Made by a program: the position numbers and the translations under genes. A stretch of DNA of 49,885 nucleotides from Flavobacterium sp. HTF (GTDB lineage: Bacteria; Bacteroidota; Bacteroidia; Flavobacteriales; Flavobacteriaceae): positions 1-49,885 of the forward strand of contig NZ_QETH01000029.1 of assembly GCF_003105115.1 (NCBI RefSeq), written 5' to 3'. Numbering within the stretch: the stretch's first letter is position 1; every line of letters begins with the position of its first letter. Below the pieces are notes generated by a model. It was not told the origin of the DNA, searched no databases, and was given only the letters and a program-made list of their open reading frames with translations. This document shows positions 18,431 through 27,615 of this stretch, piece by piece.

Positions 18431-18463
18431 AAAAGGCATAAGAAACTAAATCTTATGCCTTTT
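18431..18463 (+). terminator. Hairpin with GGCATAAGA stem (first of a pair)
   Basis: A perfect 13-bp stem, AAAAGGCATAAGA/TCTTATGCCTTTT, with a seven-base loop. It ends the secreted-protein gene. A near-copy of the stem occurs 450 bases downstream. Confidence 0.85.
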
Positions 18464-18499
18464 GTTTTATATCAGGAACTAAAAAACATTCTAAATACT

Positions 18500-18865
18500 A
18501 TGAATAATAAACTTGATCAATTTGGAAAATTCTTTGTTGAAAATTTGAGAGACAAAGGAATTAGTCATGCTGAAGTTTTACTAAATAATAAATCTAAGGC
18601 TCCTTCTTCGTTAGATTTACAATCAGAACTTAACAAGTTTAATGATCTGGAAAAAGAATTAATTATGAAGACTGTGATTAGTAGTATTGATGTTGCCATA
18701 CATGACTTCCTATTTGCTTTACAAGAACTGGCAGATTTTGATAATAATATTAAAATAATAGTCGATGATGAAAACATTGTAGAACTTAGTGATGGAATTC
18801 ACGGCGAGTCCTATTCTGATGATGGCTGGAATGCAAGATATAGCCAATTTGGTGATGCTGAATAA
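18500..18865 (+). CDS. Small acidic protein, possibly immunity-like, flanked by twin hairpins
   Basis: A 121-residue acidic cytoplasmic protein with no signal peptide. I use ATG 18500; an in-frame ATG at 18455 lies inside the preceding hairpin. The first half is helical and the C-terminal part reads VDDENIVELSDGIHGESY, then DDGWNARYSQFGD, a pattern I associate with small immunity proteins of polymorphic toxins. No toxin gene is adjacent, so this is a loose analogy only. It is enclosed by two terminators with almost the same stem. Confidence 0.65.
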   Translation: MNNKLDQFGKFFVENLRDKGISHAEVLLNNKSKAPSSLDLQSELNKFNDLEKELIMKTVISSIDVAIHDFLFALQELADFDNNIKIIVDDENIVELSDGIHGESYSDDGWNARYSQFGDAE

Positions 18866-18878
18866 TCTAAAGACAAAA

Positions 18879-18910
18879 AAAGGGCATAAGAATTAGTTCT
18901 TATGCCCTTT
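18879..18910. terminator. Bidirectional terminator between the small gene and guaB
   Basis: A perfect 14-bp stem, AAAGGGCATAAGAA/TTCTTATGCCCTTT, with loop TTAG. A-rich and T-rich flanks let it serve both the plus-strand gene and the convergent guaB. Confidence 0.88.
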
Positions 18911-18931
18911 CTGTTATGTCAAAACTAAAAA

Positions 18932-20404
18932 TTATCTTGAGTAATTTGGAGCTTCTTTAGTAATAGTCACATTGTGTGGATGGCTTTCAGTAATTCCACT
19001 TGAAGTAATTCTAACAAAACGTCCTGATTCCTGCAAAGTTGGAATATCTTTAGAACCACAGTATCCCATTCCGGCACGAAGACCTCCGATAAACTGAAGC
19101 ATACTTTCGTTTAATTCTCCTTTGTAAGGTACACGTCCAACAATTCCTTCCGGAACTAATTTTTTAACATCGTCTTCAACATCCTGAAAATAACGATCTT
19201 TAGACCCTGTTTGCATAGCTTCAACAGAACCCATTCCACGGTATGATTTGAATTTTCTTCCTTCAAAAATAATAGTTTCTCCGGGAGATTCTTTTGTTCC
19301 TGCTAATAATGAACCTAACATTACACAGTCAGCACCTGCAGCAATTGCCTTAGGAATATCTCCTGTATAACGAATTCCACCATCAGCAATTACCGGAACT
19401 CCGGTTCCTTTTATAGCAGCAGCTACTTCAAGAACAGCTGAGAATTGAGGGAAACCAACACCTGCAACGATACGTGTTGTACAGATAGAACCAGGACCGA
19501 TTCCAACTTTTACACCATCAGCACCATTTTCTACTAAATATTTAGCAGCTTCCGGAGTTGCAATGTTTCCAACAATAACATCTATTTGCGGGAATTTTGA
19601 TTTTACTTCTTTTAATGTATTTACTACACCTTCAGTATGTCCGTGTGCTGTATCGATAATGATGGCATCTACTCCCGCTGCAACTAGTGCAGCTGCTCTT
19701 TCGACAGCATCACCTGTAACACCAATCGCAGCAGCAACTCTTAAACGTCCAAAAATATCTTTGTTTGCGATTGGTTTTTGAGTCAGTTTTGTAATGTCTC
19801 TGAAAGTAATTAAACCAACCAGTTCATTTTTAGCGTTTACAACCGGCAGTTTTTCGATTTTATGGCCTTGCAAAACTACTTCTGCCTGTTCTAATGAAGT
19901 TCCTTCGGCAACAGTAACCAGATTTTGACTTGTCATAACCTCAACGATTGGTCTTGCTCCGTTTTTTTCGAAACGTAAATCACGGTTTGTAACAATCCCT
20001 TTTAAGATTTTGTTTTCATCAACGATAGGAATACCGCCAATTCCGAATTCCTTCATGGCATTTTTTGCATCTGCAATAGTAGAATTCATTGGTAAAGTTA
20101 CCGGATCGATAATCATACCTGCTTCGGCACGTTTAACTTTTCTAACCTTCGCTGCCTGTTGCTCGATGGTCATGTTTTTATGTAAAACACCAATTCCGCC
20201 TTCCTGCGCCATAGCAATTGCCATTGCACTTTCAGTTACGGTATCCATAGCAGCTGATACTATTGGAACGTTTAGTGTTATATTTCGTGAAAATTTTGAT
20301 TTGATACTCACTTCGCGGGGAAGCACATTAGAGTAGTTAGGTACTAATAATACATCGTCGTAAGTTAAACCTTCGCCGATAATCTTGGAGTTGTGTGCTA
20401 TCAT
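18932..20404 (-). CDS. guaB: IMP dehydrogenase
   Basis: A 490-residue enzyme that oxidises IMP to XMP with NAD, the first step to GMP. Motifs: [12 protein letters not shown] at the N-terminus, two CBS domains (about 95-210, including [21 protein letters not shown]), the catalytic loop [11 protein letters not shown] with the active Cys near residue 300, GGIRYTGDI, and [10 protein letters not shown] in the flap. I use ATG 20404 ([13 protein letters not shown]), since an extension of 20 residues to 20464 overlaps the promoter box and has no conserved content. CBS domains suggest allosteric control by purine nucleotides. Confidence 0.98.
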   Translation of the reverse strand: MIAHNSKIIGEGLTYDDVLLVPNYSNVLPREVSIKSKFSRNITLNVPIVSAAMDTVTESAMAIAMAQEGGIGVLHKNMTIEQQAAKVRKVKRAEAGMIIDPVTLPMNSTIADAKNAMKEFGIGGIPIVDENKILKGIVTNRDLRFEKNGARPIVEVMTSQNLVTVAEGTSLEQAEVVLQGHKIEKLPVVNAKNELVGLITFRDITKLTQKPIANKDIFGRLRVAAAIGVTGDAVERAAALVAAGVDAIIIDTAHGHTEGVVNTLKEVKSKFPQIDVIVGNIATPEAAKYLVENGADGVKVGIGPGSICTTRIVAGVGFPQFSAVLEVAAAIKGTGVPVIADGGIRYTGDIPKAIAAGADCVMLGSLLAGTKESPGETIIFEGRKFKSYRGMGSVEAMQTGSKDRYFQDVEDDVKKLVPEGIVGRVPYKGELNESMLQFIGGLRAGMGYCGSKDIPTLQESGRFVRITSSGITESHPHNVTITKEAPNYSR

Positions 20405-20431
20405 TGTTGCAATTTCTAGTTGAATTGCGTG

Positions 20432-20439
20432 CAAATATA
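20432..20439 (-). promoter_or_regulatory. -7 promoter element TATATTTG before guaB
   Basis: On the minus strand the perfect TAnnTTTG box ends 27 bases before the guaB ATG. A TTG lies 13 bases further upstream, too near for the usual spacing. It argues for the shorter guaB start. Confidence 0.6.
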
Positions 20440-20611
20440 GTGAATAAATTGGCAACTTGTTCACTCAGTCAATCATAAAATTATATTTACAGGAAAGCCC
20501 TTACAATATTAAAACTCCATTTTTTAAAAATTAAATTCCAATATCAGTATTATTTTTTAATACTAAAGAGGTATTGAAATTTGCAATTTGAAAATTGGGA
20601 TTTCACAAAAT

Positions 20612-22012
20612 CTAATCTTCCTTATCCTGAAAAACAAAATTGAACCCAAACTGAAATGCTACACTATTTGCTTTAGATACATCTTTATATTCCAAAACAT
20701 TATCGACCAGTGCATAAATATTAAACTTACCTAAAGTACCCGAAAGTCCGAGACCAATGTTTTTATTTGAAAAAGTATCAAATGTATACGTGGCTTTTAC
20801 ATCTAATTTTTGAAAAATACTTCGCTTGTAAAATGCCGTGACAGCCGCAATTGGCGATCTTGGGGCAGACATAGCAAAAAACTGAATTCCTGCATCATTC
20901 AGATAACGTCTTTGTATTTGCCCTCTGCAATTACAATCTTCGTCTGACCGGTATTCTCCAAATGAATATTGAAGGGATGAATATACTTTTACGGGTCTCC
21001 ATGTGGTGTATTTATTATAAAGCGTATCTCTGGGAATGGCTTCGTCAAATTCATCAAAAACATTTTCAGGGTCATCTGATCCTAAAAAATCAGGATTTAC
21101 ACCATTATAATGATACGTTCCTTTGTAGGTTAATGTTTCAATATCTTTGGATTGCTTTATAAAACCGACATCTATGACGCTGGCTGTGAACTGAAGGTTT
21201 TCTTTAAAATAATAAGTAAGTCCGGCATCAAGGCCTAAACCAAGACTTCCGTTAAAAAAAGTATTATGAGCAATATCTTTGGCTATATTTCCTTCGTATT
21301 CATCTTTTGTAAATTTTGAAATTCCGGAGGTTTTGAGTTCTAAATTTGATGATATGGTCTGGTCATATATATTAGGCATTGTAGCACTCTGCCCTGTATA
21401 GATATATCCTGAGTTACCGGTTGAAGTGGCATTGGCACCGCTAGAGTATATTTTTGCACGCCCGCCCAAAACCAGTTTTTTATTTATTTTTTTATGGAAA
21501 CCTACATGAAATACAGAAAGCAATTCTGCTTTCAGGCTGAGATCGCCTAAATTGAATGATTTCCCAATATAATTTTTGTTTCCGTCTAATGCCAGCAATG
21601 CAAGGTCTTTGGGCATGTACATAAAAAAATCAAATTCCTGATACATTCCAAATGATATATAAGACTGACTTTCTCTTCCTCCTACTCTGAAACCGCCCGA
21701 AAATAATTCTAACTGCTGATTTGTCACCATTCTGTCATTGCTTGAGGACTTATTGATAACATTACGGACTTTATCATTAAAATCAACGCCATTATCTGCA
21801 AATAAATCATAAGCCGAAAAACTGCTTGACCCGAGATTAGCAGAAACTCCGGATAAAACCGGAACTCCGAAATAAAATTTATATGATACATCGGCACCGG
21901 GATTTACAAGTGACGATTGCGGAATTGAAGTAAAATTATACAGCACTTCTTTATTTTGAGAATAAGAAGAAATCTGAAAAAGGGCAAGTAATAGGATTAA
22001 TACCTTCTTCAT
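20612..22012 (-). CDS. DUF5723 family outer-membrane protein
   Basis: A 466-residue protein with a Sec signal peptide (cleavage after SYSQ, near residue 19) and the alternating aromatic/polar strand pattern of an outer-membrane beta-barrel. The family signature LVNPGADVSYKFYFGVPVLS is near residue 36 and GLGLSGTLGKFNIYALVDNV is near the C-terminus. Many Bacteroidota have such PorP/SprF-related barrels. Its start overlaps the stop of the lipoprotein gene upstream in an ATGA, so the two are translationally coupled and probably act together at the outer membrane. Confidence 0.88.
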   Translation of the reverse strand: MKKVLILLLALFQISSYSQNKEVLYNFTSIPQSSLVNPGADVSYKFYFGVPVLSGVSANLGSSSFSAYDLFADNGVDFNDKVRNVINKSSSNDRMVTNQQLELFSGGFRVGGRESQSYISFGMYQEFDFFMYMPKDLALLALDGNKNYIGKSFNLGDLSLKAELLSVFHVGFHKKINKKLVLGGRAKIYSSGANATSTGNSGYIYTGQSATMPNIYDQTISSNLELKTSGISKFTKDEYEGNIAKDIAHNTFFNGSLGLGLDAGLTYYFKENLQFTASVIDVGFIKQSKDIETLTYKGTYHYNGVNPDFLGSDDPENVFDEFDEAIPRDTLYNKYTTWRPVKVYSSLQYSFGEYRSDEDCNCRGQIQRRYLNDAGIQFFAMSAPRSPIAAVTAFYKRSIFQKLDVKATYTFDTFSNKNIGLGLSGTLGKFNIYALVDNVLEYKDVSKANSVAFQFGFNFVFQDKED

Positions 22013-22560
22013 TCTATCTCTAAATAAGCTGTTGCACTTGATTTCAGTTTTATATTCCCGGTACTATCCTCATTTAATGGCGGCCCAGTGGCAACAATTA
22101 ATACAAAACCAATTTTGACGGTTTGTTTTAGCAACTCTAATCTTTGGTTTTCAAATACTTCCGTAGGATATTTTATAACATTTGGACTTCCTGTATAGGC
22201 CGGAACAGGAAAAGAAATTGTTTCCAGAGTTTCATCATTTGCATTGAGCAATAGCAGTTGTAAATCAAAAGCCCTGTCAATTGTATTTTCTATTTCAAAA
22301 TCAAATTCTGCTTTTAATAAATCTTCTGTGAAAAATTTATCTTTAAATACATCAAATTCACGCGCATCAAAAGCAATATGAGTTCCCCCATCATCTCTAA
22401 GCTGACTGGCAGGCACATTAAAATGGGCAAGGTTAGCAACCACTACAGGTTTTAATTTTAAATCATTGACCTGATCAAAATCTAAATCACTTGAACATGA
22501 AATAAATAATAATGGCAAAAAAAAGAATCTGAATACTTTATTTTCAAAAAACAATTTCAT
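22009..22560 (-). CDS. Lipoprotein of unknown function, coupled to the DUF5723 gene
   Basis: A 183-residue lipoprotein: signal MKLFFENKVFRFFFLPLLF and lipobox ISCSS, with Cys near residue 22. The mature part is mostly beta-structured (DFEIENTIDRAFDLQLLLL, then VKIGFVLIVATGPPL), suggesting an immunoglobulin-like or similar sandwich. The family is not recognised. It shares a 4-base ATGA overlap with the barrel gene downstream, which suggests that the pair forms an outer-membrane complex. Confidence 0.8.
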   Translation of the reverse strand: MKLFFENKVFRFFFLPLLFISCSSDLDFDQVNDLKLKPVVVANLAHFNVPASQLRDDGGTHIAFDAREFDVFKDKFFTEDLLKAEFDFEIENTIDRAFDLQLLLLNANDETLETISFPVPAYTGSPNVIKYPTEVFENQRLELLKQTVKIGFVLIVATGPPLNEDSTGNIKLKSSATAYLEIE

Positions 22561-22640
22561 AACTACATAGAAATAAGATTTAACTTACAACGAATAAAGT
22601 TATCGATTATTATTACATTGATAATAAAGATACTATAATT

Positions 22641-23507
22641 TTAGTGAAATTTTCCAAACAATTTTGAAGCCTCGTTATAAGCACTTTCAAAACTTAGTGA
22701 GTTTAAGCCTGTTATTTTTTTATTTGCAGTAAAATAGGAAATCAGTTTTTCTGTTGGCATATTTCCGGTAAGCTTATCCGTTGCCATCGGACATCCTCCA
22801 AAACCCTGAATAGCACCATCAAAACGTGTACAGCCTGATTGGTATGCGGCATCGATTTTTTCGAACCAGGTACTGGGTGTGGTATGCAAATGAGCACCAA
22901 ATTCTATCTGAGGATATTTTGGAATGAGATGTGAGAAAAGATAAGTAATTACTTCTGGTGTTGAGCTTCCTACAGTATCTGAAAGCGATAAGATTTTCAC
23001 TCCCATAGTAGACAATTTTTCTGTCCACTCTCCTACTATTTCAACATTCCACGGATCTCCGTATGGATTTCCGAAACCCATTGAAAGATACGTTACAACT
23101 TCTTTATTTTTTTTATCCGCTATTTCGAGAATTTCCTGAAGTGTGATTAAAGATTCTGCTATGGTCTTGTGCGTATTCCGCATCTGAAAATTTTCTGAAA
23201 TAGAAAAGGGAAACCCTAAATACTGAATGGGCTGATGTTCTGCTGCCTGAACTGCACCCTGGGTATTGGCAATAATTGCCAGCAATTTACTTGTGGTCTG
23301 GGAAAGATCCAGCTGCGCCAGTACTTCGGCCGTATCCTGCATTTGCGGAATAGCCTTTGGAGAAACAAAACTTCCAAAATCAATAGTATCAAAGCCAACT
23401 CTGAGTAAGGCTTGTATATAAGTAACTTTATTTTTTGTCGGAATAAACGTTTTGATACCTTGCATGGCATCGCGCGGACATTCAATAATTTTGATTTCTT
23501 TATTCAA
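22641..23507 (-). CDS. Hydroxymethylglutaryl-CoA lyase
   Basis: A 288-residue TIM-barrel enzyme that splits HMG-CoA into acetoacetate and acetyl-CoA in leucine breakdown. Seen: IIECPRDAMQGIKTFIPT at the N-terminus (the catalytic Arg of the PRD motif), FDTIDFGSFVSPKAIPQ, LSLSDTVGSS, GAHLHTTP with its metal-binding His pair, and the signature IQGFGGCPMATDKLTGN with the active Cys. The start is TTG at 23507, as an in-frame TAA lies two codons upstream and the sequence fits the family from this point. The leucine dehydrogenase gene elsewhere in the window serves the same catabolic route. Confidence 0.93.
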   Translation of the reverse strand: MNKEIKIIECPRDAMQGIKTFIPTKNKVTYIQALLRVGFDTIDFGSFVSPKAIPQMQDTAEVLAQLDLSQTTSKLLAIIANTQGAVQAAEHQPIQYLGFPFSISENFQMRNTHKTIAESLITLQEILEIADKKNKEVVTYLSMGFGNPYGDPWNVEIVGEWTEKLSTMGVKILSLSDTVGSSTPEVITYLFSHLIPKYPQIEFGAHLHTTPSTWFEKIDAAYQSGCTRFDGAIQGFGGCPMATDKLTGNMPTEKLISYFTANKKITGLNSLSFESAYNEASKLFGKFH

Positions 23508-23579
23508 AGCTTATTCTTTTGTGAATGCTAAGTTAGTTTCTTTTTTAAAGAAATAAAAGTTATAATTTTTTTAAATTAT

Positions 23580-23681
23580 ATTACACAATATAGTAATACA
23601 ATAAATTATTACCCAAAAACGTAATAATTATAAATATTACCAAAAAACGTAATAATTAAAAAAATTACTTATATTTGTAAT
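23580..23681. repeat. Four tandem 28-bp repeats, each holding the dyad ATTAC-N8-GTAAT
   Basis: The dyads lie at 23580-23597, 23608-23625, 23636-23653 and 23664-23681, all starting exactly 28 bases apart. The five-base half-sites are invariant in all four copies, while the 8-base centres and 10-base linkers vary (copies 2 and 3 differ by a single base over 23). The fourth dyad overlaps a -7 promoter box. The array sits between the divergent HMG-CoA lyase and SatD-like genes. It looks like an operator array for a dimeric regulator, perhaps the SatD-like protein itself. Confidence 0.88.
23670..23677 (+). promoter_or_regulatory. -7 promoter element TATATTTG inside the fourth dyad
   Basis: A perfect TAnnTTTG box whose bases form most of the centre of the fourth repeat. 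A protein bound there would cover the core promoter. A second box of the same sequence lies at 23705-23712, next to the ATG at 23718. No clear -33 TTTG fits either box. Confidence 0.55.
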
Positions 23682-23717
23682 AGGAATAATATTATTTTTT
23701 TAATTATATTTGAAATC

Positions 23718-24323
23718 ATGACTAGTGTAATTACAGGCGATATAATAGATTCAAGGAAACAGGAATCTAAAAACTGGGTAGAAAGTTTAAAAAAAATTCT
23801 GTCTCCATTTGGAGAAACACCGACCCAGTGGGAAGTTTACAGAGGTGATGAATTTCAAATCGAGATAAAAAATCCGGAAGATGCCTTATGGTCTGCTATT
23901 TTAATAAAAGCCCATTTAAGAGCCCAAAAACTAGATGCACGCATGAGTATTGGTTTTGGGGACAAAACGCATAATGGTGAAAAAATATCCGAAAGTTATG
24001 GATCTGCTTTTATCAATTCGGGAGAACTTTTTGAAACTTTAAAAAAGCAGAAAGTAACTTTAGCGATGCGCACAGGCAATGCGTCAATAGACGAAAAAAT
24101 GAATCTGATGATTCAGCTCGCGTTGACATTTATGGACAACTGGCTTGTGCAATCTGCAGAATTTGTGGCTGCAGCAATAGAAAACCCAGGCTTATCGCAG
24201 GAAGAATTAGGACAGAAATTAGGAATTAACCAGGCTGCTGTAAGCCGAAGACAAAAACGTTCCCAGTTTGATCTGGTTATGAATTTAGACCGTTATTTTA
24301 GAACTCAGATAAAACAATTATAA
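23718..24323 (+). CDS. SatD family protein: cyclase-like domain plus C-terminal helix-turn-helix
   Basis: A 201-residue soluble protein of the SatD family. The N-terminal two thirds begin with VITGDIIDS (Asp8), then YRGDEFQIEI (Gly43-Asp44-Glu45-Phe46), then MSIGFGDKTH and YGSAFINSGELFETL. In order and spacing these resemble the first strand, the GDEF-like hairpin and the following IGxG and GxAxNxAxRL segments of nucleotidyl cyclases (my inference). The C-terminal 45 residues contain a helix-turn-helix (LSQEELGQKLGINQAAVSRR). It may therefore be a ligand-sensing or nucleotide-making regulator that binds the repeats upstream. Followed after four bases by the DUF3307 gene. Confidence 0.85.
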   Translation: MTSVITGDIIDSRKQESKNWVESLKKILSPFGETPTQWEVYRGDEFQIEIKNPEDALWSAILIKAHLRAQKLDARMSIGFGDKTHNGEKISESYGSAFINSGELFETLKKQKVTLAMRTGNASIDEKMNLMIQLALTFMDNWLVQSAEFVAAAIENPGLSQEELGQKLGINQAAVSRRQKRSQFDLVMNLDRYFRTQIKQL

Positions 24324-24327
24324 TCTT

Positions 24328-25044
24328 ATGATTTTATTTATAAAACTGCTTTTATCACATTTATTAGGTGATTTTACATGGCAGCCCAATTCATGGGTAA
24401 CCGATAAAGAAGCTAAAAAACACAAAAGTATTTATTTATATCTTCATATTCTTCTGCACGGTGTTTTGGCTGCAGTTCTGGTTTGGGAAATTCAGTTTAT
24501 TCCTTATGCTATCTTAATTGCAGTTACTCATGGAATTATTGACCTAATCAAACTAAATTTCCAAAAAAATACAACAAAAAGGACATGGTTTATTGTAGAC
24601 CAGATTGTACATCTGCTGGTTTTAACCGGAATTGTATTTTTGTATCAAAATAATACAATAAATATAATTTGGTTTGATAATCAGTTTTGGATTTTGATAA
24701 CCGGTCTTTTATTTATAACAAAACCGGTATCTGTTTTTATTAAAACAATTATTTCTATCTGGAGTCCCGAAAACAGTAATAACCAAAATGATAATTCGCT
24801 TGCCAATGCAGGAAATTATATCGGAATATTAGAACGCTTATTTGTTTTCTGTTTTATCCTGACAGGCCATTTTGAAGCCATAGGATTTTTACTGGCTGCA
24901 AAATCTATTTTCAGGTTTGGAGACCTGAAAGAAGCCAAAGACAGAAAACTGACTGAATATGTTTTAATCGGAACTCTGATAAGTTTCGGATCTGCTATTG
25001 TTACCGGACTTATAGTACAGGCACTACTTTTACAGCTGCTTTAA
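24328..25044 (+). CDS. DUF3307 family multi-pass membrane protein
   Basis: A 238-residue inner-membrane protein with about seven hydrophobic segments. It starts [23 protein letters not shown], the family's conserved HLLGDF plus the later [15 protein letters not shown] and [10 protein letters not shown] (His-Asp motif), which could form a polar or metal-binding face within the membrane. The function of DUF3307 is unknown. The ATG is four bases after the SatD-like stop, so the two form an operon. It overlaps the convergent pyrD end by 15 bases, so no intergenic terminator exists between these genes. Confidence 0.85.
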   Translation: MILFIKLLLSHLLGDFTWQPNSWVTDKEAKKHKSIYLYLHILLHGVLAAVLVWEIQFIPYAILIAVTHGIIDLIKLNFQKNTTKRTWFIVDQIVHLLVLTGIVFLYQNNTINIIWFDNQFWILITGLLFITKPVSVFIKTIISIWSPENSNNQNDNSLANAGNYIGILERLFVFCFILTGHFEAIGFLLAAKSIFRFGDLKEAKDRKLTEYVLIGTLISFGSAIVTGLIVQALLLQLL

Positions 25045-26064
25045 AACTTTTTTATTGATTGCTTTTATCAAAGCCGGACCTTCATAAATAAAACCGGTAT
25101 AAAGCTGCACTAAGCTGGCTCCTGCATTTAATTTCTCTATTGCATCGTCAGCAGAATGTATTCCTCCCACTCCAATAATAGGGAAGGCTTTATTGCTTTT
25201 TTCAGATAGAAAACGAATCACTTCTGTCGAACGTTTTGTTAATGGTTTTCCGGATAAACCTCCCATTTCCGTTTGGTTTGAAGATTGTAATCCGTCACGG
25301 GAAATGGTTGTATTGGTAGCAATTACTCCTGCAATCTGAGTAGTTTTTACAATATCAATTATATCAAGCAATTGCTCATCTGTTAAATCCGGGGCAATTT
25401 TCAAAAGAATTGGTTTTATCTTTTGAGTGCTTGTTTTTTGCTTTTCAACATTTCTGTTTTGTAAAGTCTGCAAAAGAGCAGTTAAAGGCTCCTTATCTTG
25501 CAAGGCTCTTAAATTTGGCGTATTCGGTGAACTTACATTCACAACAAAATAATCTACATGATCAAACAGCGCATCAAAACAAATAATATAATCGTCAACG
25601 GCATTTTCATTTGGGGTTACTTTATTTTTTCCAATATTTCCTCCAATCAAAACTCCCGAATTTTTCTTTAAACGCTCTACAGCTTCCAGAACTCCTCCAT
25701 TATTAAACCCCATTCGGTTAATAATCGCCTGATCTTCTTTTAATCTAAACAACCGTTTTTTTGGATTTCCTTCCTGTCCCACCGGAGTTACAGTTCCGAT
25801 TTCTATAAAACCAAAACCAAAGTCTGAAAGTTCTTTGTATAACTTTGCATCTTTATCAAATCCTGCCGCAAGTCCAACCGGATTTTTGAATTTAATTCCG
25901 AACACTTCTCTTTCTAACCGGGAATCTTTTACCTCGTAAATTGATCTTATAATTGCCGAAACTCCTGGGATTTTTGAAATGAATTTTACAAATGAAAAAG
26001 TAAAGTAATGCACTTCTTCAGGATCAAACCAAAAAAGTATCGGACGAATTATCAATTTATACAT
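25030..26064 (-). CDS. pyrD: Dihydroorotate dehydrogenase (quinone), class 2
   Basis: A 344-residue membrane-associated flavoenzyme that oxidises dihydroorotate to orotate with quinone, the fourth step of UMP synthesis. Seen: N-terminal amphipathic extension typical of class 2, [39 protein letters not shown], the catalytic Ser region, [21 protein letters not shown] and [14 protein letters not shown] 26064 gives the normal family length; the TTG at 26094 overlaps a promoter box and is unlikely. Its 3' end overlaps the DUF3307 gene by 15 bases on the opposite strand. Confidence 0.97.
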   Translation of the reverse strand: MYKLIIRPILFWFDPEEVHYFTFSFVKFISKIPGVSAIIRSIYEVKDSRLEREVFGIKFKNPVGLAAGFDKDAKLYKELSDFGFGFIEIGTVTPVGQEGNPKKRLFRLKEDQAIINRMGFNNGGVLEAVERLKKNSGVLIGGNIGKNKVTPNENAVDDYIICFDALFDHVDYFVVNVSSPNTPNLRALQDKEPLTALLQTLQNRNVEKQKTSTQKIKPILLKIAPDLTDEQLLDIIDIVKTTQIAGVIATNTTISRDGLQSSNQTEMGGLSGKPLTKRSTEVIRFLSEKSNKAFPIIGVGGIHSADDAIEKLNAGASLVQLYTGFIYEGPALIKAINKKVLKQL

Positions 26065-26091
26065 AAGAGTTGTGTTGTTATTTTTCGGTTG

Positions 26092-26099
26092 CAAATTTA
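26092..26099 (-). promoter_or_regulatory. -7 promoter element TAAATTTG before pyrD
   Basis: A perfect TAnnTTTG box on the minus strand, 27 bases before the pyrD ATG. It overlaps the alternative TTG start and so rules it out. Confidence 0.6.
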
Positions 26100-26309
26100 A
26101 ATATTATAGTTTAAAAAGGTGCTTTTTTACAAAAACAAATAATTTCATTTTTGTTCAATTCTCCAATAGGCAACCTAAATATTTCCGTTTTATTGCGTTG
26201 CAAGTTATAATATGAAACCAGTTGAAGGCTTTTGGCATTCTAATCCATGGTATTTATTATTTAATTTTGAGGGACTTAACAAAATCTTTTATACAAACTT
26301 ATTGATCTT

Positions 26310-27530
26310 ATGTATAAAGAAAATAAAATAAGTCCAACCTCTAAAAGCCTCTTTTTAATTTTATTATTATTAATTGGTGTTAAAGTATTTTCACAAATAG
26401 AAAAAGACACCTCTAAATTAATGAATGTCAGATATGGCAGCAAAGGAATTGAGTTAGAAACCCGGGACAAAAAATTTCTGTTTCAATTACAAAGCAGGCT
26501 GCAATTTCGGTTTTCCACTCCGTACGATGCAGATCCTTTAACTTATGACGATTATGGTCAGCATACACAAACTACTTTTAAAATCAATCGGGCCAGACTA
26601 AAAGTTGGCGGCCATGCATTCGAACCCTGGCTTAATTATTATTGGGAGTATGAGCTGAGTCAATCCAACTTACTTGATTTTAGAATCATGATAGAAAAAT
26701 GGGATTGGTTAAGTTTTAAGGCAGGTCAATGGAAAACAGAATTTACTCGCGAACGTTTCATTAGCAGTGGTGAACAACAAATGGTTGAACGATCTTTAAT
26801 CAATCGCCCTTTTACTGTTGACCGACAATTAGGGGTTGAAATTTATGGCCATTTGAAAGGAAAAGGAATTGCCGATTTTAATTATTGGGCAGCTGCCTTA
26901 ACCGGAACAGGAAGAGGAAACACTGCAAATGACGATGGTAATTTAATGTACTTTGGAAGAACACAATGGAATTTTCTAGGAAGATTTTTAGATTTTGAAG
27001 GATCTGATTTGGAATTTCATGAAAAACCGACTCCTATTATTGCCTTTTCGGCAATAACAAATCGAAGCCCGTATACACGATTTTCACAAGCTGGCGGAGG
27101 TTCTTTGGAAGGTTATGAAAATGGAGAACCGGGTCAGTACAGAGTAAATCAATGGAATCTGGAAACAGCTTTGATGTATCGCGGATTTTCCTGGCAGAGC
27201 GAATGGCATACCAAGGAAATTATTGACAAACGGAATAATAACCAGACAACAATATTAAAAGGTTATTATGTGCAGGCTGGTTATTTCTTTTACAATATTC
27301 TGAACTGGTGGCCACAACATTTGGAAATGGCTGCAAGACATGCTACATATAAACCGGATAATTCGATAAAACAAAATCGGCAAAACGAATCTACTCTGGC
27401 TTTTAACTGGTTTTTTAAAGGACATAAAAACAAGCTCACTTCTGAAATAAGCTATTTCAGTTTTGAAGATAAAACGCTTCCGTTAGAACAAGGCTGGCGC
27501 TTTAGAATACAATGGGACATTTCATTATAA
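26310..27530 (+). CDS. Phosphate-selective porin O/P family (OprO/OprP-like)
   Basis: A 406-residue outer-membrane barrel with a signal peptide (cleavage after VFSQ, near residue 29). Family marks include LQFRFSTPY, FKINRARLKVGGHAFEPWL (near residue 90), WLSFKAGQWKTEFTRERF and VDRQLGVEIYGH. It ends in a C-terminal aromatic-rich strand (RFRIQWDISL), as barrel proteins do. In Bacteroidota these proteins are not always phosphate-specific, so the solute is uncertain. It lies alone with 85 bases before the next gene; the upstream region shows no clear promoter. Confidence 0.9.
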   Translation: MYKENKISPTSKSLFLILLLLIGVKVFSQIEKDTSKLMNVRYGSKGIELETRDKKFLFQLQSRLQFRFSTPYDADPLTYDDYGQHTQTTFKINRARLKVGGHAFEPWLNYYWEYELSQSNLLDFRIMIEKWDWLSFKAGQWKTEFTRERFISSGEQQMVERSLINRPFTVDRQLGVEIYGHLKGKGIADFNYWAAALTGTGRGNTANDDGNLMYFGRTQWNFLGRFLDFEGSDLEFHEKPTPIIAFSAITNRSPYTRFSQAGGGSLEGYENGEPGQYRVNQWNLETALMYRGFSWQSEWHTKEIIDKRNNNQTTILKGYYVQAGYFFYNILNWWPQHLEMAARHATYKPDNSIKQNRQNESTLAFNWFFKGHKNKLTSEISYFSFEDKTLPLEQGWRFRIQWDISL

Positions 27531-27615
27531 AAGCAAAAACTCAGAGTTAAAGTCTTGATTAATTCACACAAAATCATTCTTTTTTCTTAACTTTAATCTA
27601 TATAAACAGTTGAAA

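Noticed and set aside
18455..18499. Upstream ATG of the small acidic gene
   Set aside because: It lies in the 3' arm of a terminator hairpin. The ATG at 18500 gives a clean protein.
23580..23681. 28-base repeats as a CRISPR array
   Set aside because: There are no 30-base spacers between repeats; only half-sites are conserved, and there are no cas genes. Operators fit better.
26212..26331. A 39-codon ORF upstream of the porin
   Set aside because: It overlaps the porin start in another frame, has no promoter box, no family and no codon-use support.
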